A stretch of DNA of 14,031 nt from CAZQKL01 sp964593895 [NCBI: uncultured bacterium] (lineage in GTDB: Bacteria; DYJV01): contig CAZQKL010000052.1 of NCBI GenBank assembly GCA_964593895.1, positions 1 to 14,031 on the forward strand, written 5' to 3'. A model generated the notes under the pieces. It made no database searches and had not been told where the DNA came from. It was given only the letters and a program-made list of their open reading frames with translations. Of the stretch, positions 6,192-12,536 are shown in pieces. Position 1 is the stretch's first letter, and each line of letters starts with the position of its first letter. The position numbers were made by a program, and so were the translations under genes.

Positions 6192-6233
6192 ATGAGCATA
6201 TGTTCATTACTAATATAATGAACATATGCTCAT
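6192..6233. promoter_or_regulatory. Perfect 18-bp-arm inverted repeat, probable operator for the DUF134 regulator
   Basis: Arms ATGAGCATATGTTCATTA (6192-6209) and its exact reverse complement (6216-6233) flank a 6-base centre. Each arm carries GAGCATATGTTC, itself nearly palindromic, so the site could hold two dimers. On the minus strand one arm fills the -35/-10 spacer and the other covers the predicted transcription start, the classic layout for repression. The regulator gene begins 14 bases beyond the palindrome. Confidence 0.75.
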
Positions 6234-6240
6234 TTGTCAA
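6212..6240 (-). promoter_or_regulatory. Sigma-70-type promoter of the ORP-like operon
   Basis: On the minus strand TTGACA (6240-6235), a 17-bp spacer, then TATATT (6217-6212). The -35 is a perfect consensus and the spacer length is ideal, and the start site would fall near 6205. The -35 overlaps the TGA stop codon of lpxB, so this promoter separates the ORP-like genes from the lipid A genes. Confidence 0.8.
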
Positions 6241-7328
6241 GACAAAAAATCTTTAACAAAGGAAAAAATCTCTTCTTTATAAAGGAGAGGATATAATGAG
6301 AGGTTTTTTTTCACAACAAAATTATACTTTTCTTTATTTTTTAAAAATTTTACAGTTTCAAGATAAATATTAAAAGGAGTTAAATTGTATTGGATTAGCT
6401 CAGGATTGACTTTCTCGCCAAGAAGTAGGTTTGGCATTCCAATATAAGGAACTTTTATGAGAAGTCTTCCAATAATATATGAGAAAAAATTAACTCTATA
6501 AATAATTATTACAGGTCTTCCCATTAATGCTGATTCTAAAGTTGCTGTGCCTGAAGTTGAAATAATTATTTTAGATTTTTTTATAACCTCAAGGCTTTTC
6601 CCTTTATAAATTTCAATATTTGGAACAGTTTTAACAAAACCTTCAATAATTGATTTGTCAATATTTTCAGCAACAGGTAAAAGAAATTTTAAATTTTTAA
6701 ATTTTTTATTTAAAAGATTTACTGCGGAGACAATTATTGGCAGATGTCTTTTTACTTCAATTTTTCTGCTTCCAGGAAGAATTCCAATTGTATTTTCTTC
6801 AAAATTTAAAACTGGTTTAATTTTTTCTGTTAAAGGATGTCCAACAAATTTAACATTTATTCCATATTCTTTGTAAAAATCTTCTTCAAATGGAAAAATC
6901 ACATACATTTTGTCAACATATTTTTTTAAAAATTTAACACGACCTCTTCTCCAAGCCCATACTTGTGGACTTACGAAATAGTAAACTTTTAGACCAATTT
7001 TTTTTGAAAATTTAGCAATTCTAAAATTAAAATCTGGAAAATCAATTAAAATTACAAAATCAGGTTTATTTTTTACTAAAAAATTTTTAACCTTTTTTAT
7101 TGTTTTTAAAATGTAATAGAGATGTGAAAATACCTCAAATAATCCTACTACGCTTAAATTAGAAATATTTTCAATTAAATTCACGTTTTCACTTTCCATC
7201 TTTTTTCCGCCAATTCCATACAGTTCAAGGTTGGGAATGATTTTTTTTAATTCTTGAGCAATTCTTGAACCTAAAAAATCTCCAGATTCCTCGCCAGCAA
7301 TAATGAAAACTTTATACTTTTTTTGCAT
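6237..7328 (-). CDS. lpxB: Lipid-A-disaccharide synthase
   Basis: A 363-residue family 19 glycosyltransferase that joins a UDP-diacyl-glucosamine (or diamino analogue) to lipid X to give the tetra-acyl disaccharide 1-phosphate, at the inner face of the cytoplasmic membrane. Seen are AGEESGD at 11-17, ELYGIGGKKME, SVVGLFEV, the PDFVILIDFPDFNFRIAK region, YYFVSPQVWAWRRGR, FVGHPLTE, GILPGSRKIEVKRHLP and TSGTATLESALMGRP, which are family signatures in the correct order. Length is slightly under the usual about 380. Its start overlaps the end of the DegT-family gene by 17 bases with AAGGA upstream, so it is co-translated with the gnnA/gnnB-like pair. It is the last gene of that unit, and its stop codon sits inside the next promoter. 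Confidence 0.93.
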   Translation of the reverse strand: MQKKYKVFIIAGEESGDFLGSRIAQELKKIIPNLELYGIGGKKMESENVNLIENISNLSVVGLFEVFSHLYYILKTIKKVKNFLVKNKPDFVILIDFPDFNFRIAKFSKKIGLKVYYFVSPQVWAWRRGRVKFLKKYVDKMYVIFPFEEDFYKEYGINVKFVGHPLTEKIKPVLNFEENTIGILPGSRKIEVKRHLPIIVSAVNLLNKKFKNLKFLLPVAENIDKSIIEGFVKTVPNIEIYKGKSLEVIKKSKIIISTSGTATLESALMGRPVIIIYRVNFFSYIIGRLLIKVPYIGMPNLLLGEKVNPELIQYNLTPFNIYLETVKFLKNKEKYNFVVKKNLSLYPLLYKEEIFSFVKDFLS

Positions 7329-8418
7329 AAAATTCCTTAATTTTATCTGCTATTGTTTTTATATTAGCATCTGAGATATGTGGTGAAAGTGGAAGAGACA
7401 AGACCTTTTTAGAAATATTTTTTGCAATTTCATAATCTTTTTCAGGAATTTTAAAATGCTTCATACACGGTTGTTCAGGAATTGTTTTTTTATAAAATAT
7501 TTTTGTCTCAATTCCATTTTTTGTCAAAAATTCCTGAAGTTCATCCCTTCGTTTAACCCTTATTGTAAAAAGATTATAGGTATGAAAAGTATCTTCTCTT
7601 TCTTCTGGCAAAATTATCTCCTCAACATCCTTCAATAATTCTTTATACTTTTTTGCAGCTTTTCTTCGTCTTTCAAGAAATGTTGATAAATAAGCTATCT
7701 TTACATTTAATACTGCAGCCTGAATTGTATCAAGTCTTGAATTATACCCATGAATTACATGCTCTCCACCTTGATAACCATGATTTCTTAATAACAAAAT
7801 ATTTCTAAAAATTTCATCAGAATCTGTAACTACCATTCCCGCATCACCATAAGCCCCTAAAGTAGCATTTGGGGAAAAACTAAAACATCCTGCTAATCCA
7901 AAACTACCAACAAATTTTCCCTTATATTTTGAACCGAAAGCTTGAGTGCAATCTTCAATTAATATTAAATTATATTTTTTTGCAATTTCAACAATCTTAT
8001 CCATTTCACATGGATTTCCAAATAAATGTGTGACAATAATTGCTTTTGTTTTTTCATCTATCGCAGTTTCAATTTTATCTTCATCAATATTGAATGTTTC
8101 TGGTTTAATATCAACATACCTTGGAATTGCTCCAATATTTACAATCGCCTCAGTTGGAGCAATAAATGAAAAAGGAGAAGTTAAAACAACATCTCCTTCC
8201 TTTATACCACATGCTTTTAATGCTAAAAAAAGAGCATCTGTTCCACTTCCAACTCCAACCGCATAATTTATTCCAAACATCTCTGATACAGTTGCTTCAA
8301 ATAGAGTTACTTCTTCACCAAGAATAAACTGAGCATTAAACAGCACCTTATTTATTTTTGAAACTATTTCAGACCTAAAGATTTCAATCTCTTTGTTTAT
8401 ATCTATAAATGGTATCAT
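7312..8418 (-). CDS. DegT/DnrJ/EryC1-family aminotransferase-like protein, GnnB-like, lacking the PLP lysine
   Basis: A 368-residue fold-type I PLP protein. Seen are GVGSGTDALFLAL (phosphate-binding loop, about 55-67), the pyridine-nitrogen Asp with its stacking Gln in EDCTQAFG (D156, Q159), FSFSPNATLGAYGDAG (about 179-194) and YNSRLDTIQAAVL. In working sugar aminotransferases the third motif reads P-x-K-x-L-G; here it is Pro183-Asn184-Ala185, so the Schiff-base lysine is replaced by Ala (codon GCT at 7866-7864, three base changes from AAA). Placed between a Gfo/Idh/MocA oxidoreductase and lpxB, it sits where GnnB should be. GnnB transaminates the 3-keto sugar to UDP-GlcNAc3N for amide-linked lipid A. 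It may be a variant enzyme (dehydratase-like DegT members such as ColD also lack this Lys, using His), a non-catalytic partner, or a redirected activity. The start has AGAGGAG seven bases upstream and overlaps the previous gene by 35 bases. Confidence 0.82.
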   Translation of the reverse strand: MIPFIDINKEIEIFRSEIVSKINKVLFNAQFILGEEVTLFEATVSEMFGINYAVGVGSGTDALFLALKACGIKEGDVVLTSPFSFIAPTEAIVNIGAIPRYVDIKPETFNIDEDKIETAIDEKTKAIIVTHLFGNPCEMDKIVEIAKKYNLILIEDCTQAFGSKYKGKFVGSFGLAGCFSFSPNATLGAYGDAGMVVTDSDEIFRNILLLRNHGYQGGEHVIHGYNSRLDTIQAAVLNVKIAYLSTFLERRRKAAKKYKELLKDVEEIILPEEREDTFHTYNLFTIRVKRRDELQEFLTKNGIETKIFYKKTIPEQPCMKHFKIPEKDYEIAKNISKKVLSLPLSPHISDANIKTIADKIKEFYAKKV

Positions 8419-9364
8419 TTAAGTTCTCCTCTAAATTTTTCAAAATCTTAAGGCTAAGTTCTAATGCTCTTTTTCCAGCTTTTCCATCAACTACAGGCTT
8501 ATTTCTTGTTTTTATACATTCAATAAATGAATTTATTTCCATATAAAGCGGATCAACTTTTTCTGGAAATTTTAATCTTTTAAATCTAAAACTTTTTAAA
8601 AAGTCAATAGCTGAAATTTTATCCTTATCTGTTTTTAATGAATAAATCTTTATATTTTTCTTGTCAAAATTAATTGAAATATACATGTTTTTCTGAAAAA
8701 ATCTCATCTTTCTCTCTTTTTTCAATGAAATTCTACTTGCTGTAAAATTTGCTGTGCAACCATTTTTAAAGACTATTCTAACATTTGCAATGTCAGGTTT
8801 ATCTGTTATTACAGGAGCACCAGCTGCATGAATAAATTTAATCTCTTCATTAACAAAATTAAGCATAATATCAATATCATGAATCATTAAATCTCTTATA
8901 ACATCAATATCCGTGCTTCTTCCAGTAAATGGTGATATTCTTATAGCTTCAATAAACATTGGATTTTTTATATACTTTTTACCAGCTATAACCGCAGGAT
9001 TAAATCTTTCAAGATGTCCTACCTGCAAGATACAATTATTTTTATTTGCAATTTTTATTAATTCATCTGCCTCTTCTACAGTTTCACAAATTGGTTTTTC
9101 AACAAGCACATCTTTAGAGTTTTCAAGAAAAAATTTTGCTATTTTAAAATGGGTATTAGTTGGAGTTGCAATAGAAACTGCATCTACTTCATTTAAAATT
9201 TCTTTGTAATCTCTTGATTTAACTTTTGCAGAAAAATTTTCTAATTTTTTCTCCTCACTATCACAAATTGCTACAACTTCCACATCATCAAATCTTTTAT
9301 ATTTTTCATAATGAAATTTTCCAAGATATCCCATTCCAATAACACCAACTCTTATCTTTGCCAT
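8384..9364 (-). CDS. Gfo/Idh/MocA-family NAD-dependent sugar oxidoreductase (GnnA-like)
   Basis: A 326-residue oxidoreductase with N-terminal Rossmann fold (VGVIGMGYLGKFH, about 5-17), the family motif VEKPI in the middle, VGHLERFNPA, and an alpha/beta C-terminal domain containing MIHDIDIMLNF. The EKP lysine and the HDID histidine are the usual catalytic pair. Upstream of a DegT protein and lpxB, the expected reaction is oxidation of UDP-GlcNAc at C3, the first step toward the 2,3-diamino sugar of some lipid A. I chose 9364 (MAKIRVG), with AGGA upstream; an ATG at 9385 would add seven residues but has no ribosome site. Substrate is inferred from context; sequence alone fits many members of this family. 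Confidence 0.8.
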   Translation of the reverse strand: MAKIRVGVIGMGYLGKFHYEKYKRFDDVEVVAICDSEEKKLENFSAKVKSRDYKEILNEVDAVSIATPTNTHFKIAKFFLENSKDVLVEKPICETVEEADELIKIANKNNCILQVGHLERFNPAVIAGKKYIKNPMFIEAIRISPFTGRSTDIDVIRDLMIHDIDIMLNFVNEEIKFIHAAGAPVITDKPDIANVRIVFKNGCTANFTASRISLKKERKMRFFQKNMYISINFDKKNIKIYSLKTDKDKISAIDFLKSFRFKRLKFPEKVDPLYMEINSFIECIKTRNKPVVDGKAGKRALELSLKILKNLEENLNDTIYRYKQRD

Positions 9365-9389
9365 TAAAAATTTCCTAACATACAAAAAA

Positions 9390-9428
9390 TTGATTGTAAA
9401 TAATTTAAAACTATTGTAAATTTAAAAT
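9390..9428 (+). promoter_or_regulatory. Possible promoter for a leaderless methyltransferase mRNA
   Basis: TTGTAA (9394-9399), a 17-bp spacer and TAAATT (9417-9422) would place the start of transcription on the GTG at 9429. Hexamers are weak and the region is nearly all A/T, so this is tentative. The same 64-bp spacer must also hold the minus-strand promoter of the lipid A genes, for which I see no convincing match. Confidence 0.25.
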
Positions 9429-10073
9429 GTGGATTTAAACAACTATTTATTATCATTATACAAATTTGATGAAGTTGAAAATTTAATAATTGAATTCGCA
9501 AAAAAATCCAAAACTCCAATTTTATCTCCCTTAAAAGGAAAAATTTTATCATTTTTAGTAAAGTTAAAAAATCCAAAAGATTGTTTTGAAATAGGTTTGG
9601 GTATAGGGTTTTCAACATATCAAATTTTAAAATCTCTTTCAGAAAATTCAACTTTAATAAGTATTGATAAAAATTTTCATAGAATAGATTTTTTTTATGA
9701 AAATATTTACATGAAATTCCCTTATAAATTAAGAAAAAAACTAAAAGTTTTCCCCCTTGATTGTTTTTATGTTATGGAAATTTTTAAAAAAATGAAGAAA
9801 AAATTTGATTTTATCTTCATTGACTCTCAAAAAAGGGATTATATTAAAATGATTGAATATTTAAAATCTATTTTAAGAAAAAATGGATTATGTATTGTTG
9901 ATAACATCACTTACTCAAAGCAAATTTTGGAAATTCCAACTTTTAGAAGTTTAAAATATATTGAAGGGATAAAACTTGTGGATAAATTTAATAAAAAAAT
10001 TTCTTTTTCAAAAGATTTTCTTTCATGTTTTATACCAGTGGAGGATGGTATGGGATTAATTATTAGATTGTAA
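9429..10073 (+). CDS. Class I SAM-dependent methyltransferase (O-methyltransferase family 3-like)
   Basis: A 214-residue cytosolic methyltransferase. Motif I DCFEIGLGIGFSTYQIL (about 52-68) is the glycine-rich SAM loop, LISIDKNFHR carries the acidic residue for the ribose, FDFIFIDSQKRDY is motif IV, and GLCIVDN is the following strand. The IDxxKxxY-like arrangement (IDSQKRDY) resembles the family of caffeoyl-CoA, catechol and TrmR-type methyltransferases. The substrate is not predictable. The only plausible start is GTG at 9429, since the next in-frame ATG lies beyond motif I. No Shine-Dalgarno precedes it. The gene is divergent from the gnnA-like gene and its end overlaps the end of the small convergent gene by 11 bases. 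Confidence 0.75.
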   Translation: MDLNNYLLSLYKFDEVENLIIEFAKKSKTPILSPLKGKILSFLVKLKNPKDCFEIGLGIGFSTYQILKSLSENSTLISIDKNFHRIDFFYENIYMKFPYKLRKKLKVFPLDCFYVMEIFKKMKKKFDFIFIDSQKRDYIKMIEYLKSILRKNGLCIVDNITYSKQILEIPTFRSLKYIEGIKLVDKFNKKISFSKDFLSCFIPVEDGMGLIIRL

Positions 10074-10263
10074 CATTTACATAGCTACCTTTAAATGTAT
10101 CAACTATTTCATTTCCAGTTGATTGCTGTTGTTCCTGTTGAGGTTGATTTTCTTCATTATAATCAATAGATTTTACTTCCTCAGTTTGAGTATAAATTTC
10201 CTGATTATTGTAATAATCTTTATAAATTTCTGTGTAAGTATGAACTTCTACTCTATCCATCAT
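10063..10263 (-). CDS. Small Gln/Glu/Tyr-rich hypothetical protein
   Basis: A 66-residue acidic protein (MMDRVEVHTYTEIYKDYYNN to the C-terminal DTFKGSYVNVTI). The middle is low complexity (EENQPQQEQQQSTGNE, about 37-52), flanked by a Tyr-rich N-terminus and a short beta-like C-terminus. There is no signal peptide, membrane segment or cysteine. I do not recognise it. It is probably real because a good promoter (TTGACA, 17 bp, TAAAAA) points straight at its ATG and would give a leaderless message. The second codon is also Met, so translation might begin at 10260. It overlaps the convergent methyltransferase gene by 11 bases. Confidence 0.5.
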   Translation of the reverse strand: MMDRVEVHTYTEIYKDYYNNQEIYTQTEEVKSIDYNEENQPQQEQQQSTGNEIVDTFKGSYVNVTI

Positions 10264-10268
10264 TATAT

Positions 10269-10297
10269 TTTTTAGTTCAAAAAATTGGTTTTGTCAA
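10269..10297 (-). promoter_or_regulatory. Promoter of the small 66-residue protein gene
   Basis: On the minus strand TTGACA (10297-10292), 17-bp spacer, TAAAAA (10274-10269). The predicted start lies at or within a base or two of the ATG at 10263, so the mRNA would be leaderless. The -35 shares its bases with a plus-strand TTGTCA. Confidence 0.5.
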
Positions 10298-10317
10298 TTT
10301 AAAAAATATGTTATAAA
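10291..10317 (+). promoter_or_regulatory. Possible kdsA promoter, overlapping the divergent promoter
   Basis: TTGTCA (10291-10296), a short 15-bp spacer and TATAAA (10312-10317). The start would fall close to the ATG at 10324, which has no ribosome site. The spacer is shorter than ideal, so other hexamers in this A/T run may be used. Confidence 0.35.
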
Positions 10318-10323
10318 AAAAGC

Positions 10324-11100
10324 ATGGATTATGAAAAACTGAAAAAAGAAAAATTCATAATAGCTGGACCTTGCGTTATTGAATCAGAGGAAATCTGTTT
10401 TTTAACGTGTGAAAATATATTGAAAATTTGTGAGAAATATAATTTTTTATACATATTTAAATCAAGCTTTGATAAAGCAAATAGAACTTCAATAAATTCT
10501 TTTAGAGGTCCCGGATTATCTAAAGGTTTAAAAATTTTAAATAAAATTAAAGAAAAATTTAAAGTCCCTGTGACCACTGATATTCACGAATCTTGGCAGG
10601 CAGAAGAAGTAAAAGAAATTATTGATATAATTCAAATTCCAGCATTTCTTTCAAGGCAGACAGATTTGTTAATATCAGCAGGAAAAACAGGAAAAATTGT
10701 AAACATAAAAAAAGGGCAATTCCTCTCAGGAAAAGATATGTATTTTGCATGTGAAAAGGTAAAATCAACTAAAAATTCTAAAATAATTTTGACTGAAAGA
10801 GGAACTTTTTTTGGTTATGGTAATCTTGTTGTTGATTTTAGAAATATTGTTGATATGAAAGAATTTGGCTTTCCAGTGGTATTTGATGCAACTCATTCTG
10901 TTCAAAAACCTGGTGCATTATCTGGGAAAAGTGGTGGCGATAAAAAATATGTTCCATATCTAACTTTATGTGCAAACGCATGTGGTGTAAATGGTTTTTT
11001 CTTTGAAGTTCATCCTGAACCTGATAAAGCTTTAAGTGATGGACCAAATATGATAGATTTTAAAACTTTTGAAAAAATTTTAGAAAAAATTAAAGATTAA
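10324..11100 (+). CDS. kdsA: 3-deoxy-8-phosphooctulonate (KDO-8-P) synthase, metal-dependent type
   Basis: A 258-residue TIM-barrel enzyme condensing phosphoenolpyruvate with arabinose 5-phosphate to make KDO-8-phosphate for the LPS core. Seen are IIAGPCVIES (12-21), FKSSFDKANRTSINSFRGPG, VTTDIHE, IPAFLSRQTDLL, NIKKGQFLSG, LTERGTFFGYGNLVVDFRN and FDATHSVQKPG. Cys17 in the GPC motif together with His191, Glu228 and Asp239 matches the metal-site ligands of the class II (Aquifex-type) enzymes; E. coli-type KdsA has Asn at the Cys position. Length is a little below the usual 270-285. No Shine-Dalgarno precedes the ATG, so a leaderless message is likely. The 3' end overlaps the convergent amidohydrolase gene by 11 bases. 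Together with lpxB it confirms an LPS-containing outer membrane. Confidence 0.93.
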   Translation: MDYEKLKKEKFIIAGPCVIESEEICFLTCENILKICEKYNFLYIFKSSFDKANRTSINSFRGPGLSKGLKILNKIKEKFKVPVTTDIHESWQAEEVKEIIDIIQIPAFLSRQTDLLISAGKTGKIVNIKKGQFLSGKDMYFACEKVKSTKNSKIILTERGTFFGYGNLVVDFRNIVDMKEFGFPVVFDATHSVQKPGALSGKSGGDKKYVPYLTLCANACGVNGFFFEVHPEPDKALSDGPNMIDFKTFEKILEKIKD

Positions 11101-11929
11101 ATAACTTTTTTGCATTCAGCCCTTTAATTTTATTTAAAATCTCTTTATCAGCTCCACTTTTTTCCATATCATTAAAATATCTTATAGGTTTAATTAAGGG
11201 GAAATCACTTCCAAATAAAATTTTATCCTCTATCCTAAATTGAGCTAAAATATTATAAATTTCAATTTTATATAAAAAAGGGACTGCAGCTGTATCAAAA
11301 TATGTATTTTTTAAAACTTCTTCAACTTCTTTTTTCATTAATGTATAAAAAAATAAACCTCCACCCATGTGTGCAAGAATTATCTTATTTTCAGGATATT
11401 TTTTTACAAATTTGTATATATTTTTAAGCTTCATATCAACCTTTCCAGGATACTCATGTCCCACAGGTTCATTAGTATGAATGAGAAAAACAATATCCTT
11501 TTCTCTGCAAAATTCCATAATTGGCTTAAGTTTATCTATTATTTCATCATCAATATCTCTACTGTAAAAGGCAATTTCTCCAACTCCTTTTAATCCAAAT
11601 TTTACACACCTCTGGATTTCTTCTAAAGCTCCATTAATTAGTGGATTTAAACATGCAAAACCAATAAATCTTTCTGGATAATTTTCAATAGCTTCAATTA
11701 TATAATCATTATTTATTTTTGCATATTCAATATTATTCCAGGGAAATCCAAAAATAACAGCTTTATCAACTCCTTCCTCATCCATTACATTTAAGAGTTC
11801 TTTATAAGATACCATTTTAGCTTTTGAATCTTTATAAATTGAATAAAATTCTTCTTCACCACTAAAAAAATTTTCCCTGTTTTCTCTTATAATATCTGGA
11901 AAAACATGAGTATGCACATCAACAATCAC
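11090..11929 (-). CDS. Amidohydrolase family 2 metal-dependent hydrolase/decarboxylase-like protein
   Basis: A 279-residue TIM-barrel hydrolase of the amidohydrolase-2 family (PF04909-type). Metal-ligand motifs seen in order: VDVHTHVFPD with His6 and His8, FLIHTNEPVGH, LAHMGGGLFFY, and the late Asp in LFGSDFPLI. Family members act on ring or carboxylate substrates, either hydrolysing or decarboxylating, and the substrate here cannot be told. The start is GTG at 11929, with GAGGAG seven bases upstream, overlapping coaE by 11 bases. It is the last gene of the crotonase-PilZ-coaE unit and runs into kdsA from the opposite side with no room for a terminator. Confidence 0.78.
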   Translation of the reverse strand: MIVDVHTHVFPDIIRENRENFFSGEEEFYSIYKDSKAKMVSYKELLNVMDEEGVDKAVIFGFPWNNIEYAKINNDYIIEAIENYPERFIGFACLNPLINGALEEIQRCVKFGLKGVGEIAFYSRDIDDEIIDKLKPIMEFCREKDIVFLIHTNEPVGHEYPGKVDMKLKNIYKFVKKYPENKIILAHMGGGLFFYTLMKKEVEEVLKNTYFDTAAVPFLYKIEIYNILAQFRIEDKILFGSDFPLIKPIRYFNDMEKSGADKEILNKIKGLNAKKLFNL

Positions 11930-12536
11930 TTTTTAACTCCTCAATAATTTTTTTTACTTGCCTTTCAGTATCAGTTAAACTTTTTGAATTATCAATAATA
12001 TAATCTGCATATTTTATCTTTTCCTCAATACTCATTTGACTTTTTACCCTTTTTAAAGCTTGCTCAAAACTTAAATTATCTCTTTTCATAAGTCTCTCTA
12101 TCTGTAATTTTTCAGGAACATAAACAACTATTATCTTTTTATACCTTTTGTAACTTCCTGTTTCTATCATTAATGCAGCATCAACAATAATTGGAGTTGA
12201 GTTATCCATTTTTCTAATTTTTTTAATAATTTCATATTCTTTCTCTCTGATTAATGGATGTAAAATTTCTTCAAGCTTTTTTTTTGCTTCTAAATCTGAA
12301 AAAATTAAATTTCCAAGCTTTTTTCTATCTATTTTTCCCTTTTCATTAATAAAATCACTTCCAAAATTTTTTAAAATTTCATCATAACCTTTTTCTCCTG
12401 GTTCAACAACAAGTCTTGCAACATAATCTAAATCAATTACATATATTCCATTTTTTTTGAATATTTCACTAACAGTGCTTTTCCCACAGGCAATTGAACC
12501 AGTAAGACCAAAAACTTTATTATAATTTTCTTTCAT
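11919..12536 (-). CDS. coaE: Dephospho-CoA kinase
   Basis: A 205-residue P-loop kinase that phosphorylates the 3'-hydroxyl of dephospho-CoA, the last step of coenzyme A synthesis. Seen are the Walker A motif GLTGSIACGKST (10-21), DLDYVARLVVEPG (substrate-binding Asp), IFSDLEAKKKLEEILHPLI, the strand IVDAALMIETG, and the lid region QIERLMKRDNLSFEQALKRV. Length and motif order are normal. It starts 17 bases before the end of the PilZ gene, without a clear ribosome site, which suggests coupled translation. Confidence 0.94.
   Translation of the reverse strand: MKENYNKVFGLTGSIACGKSTVSEIFKKNGIYVIDLDYVARLVVEPGEKGYDEILKNFGSDFINEKGKIDRKKLGNLIFSDLEAKKKLEEILHPLIREKEYEIIKKIRKMDNSTPIIVDAALMIETGSYKRYKKIIVVYVPEKLQIERLMKRDNLSFEQALKRVKSQMSIEEKIKYADYIIDNSKSLTDTERQVKKIIEELKSDC

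Noticed and set aside
6179-6199. Longer start for the DUF134 regulator (MLIKGVY extension)
   Set aside because: It lies within the operator palindrome and lacks a Shine-Dalgarno, while AAAAGGAG fits the ATG at 6178.
9364-9651. Minus-strand frame of 95 codons opposite the methyltransferase start
   Set aside because: It covers the SAM-binding motif region in antisense, has no ribosome site, and shows only a low-complexity hydrophobic composition.
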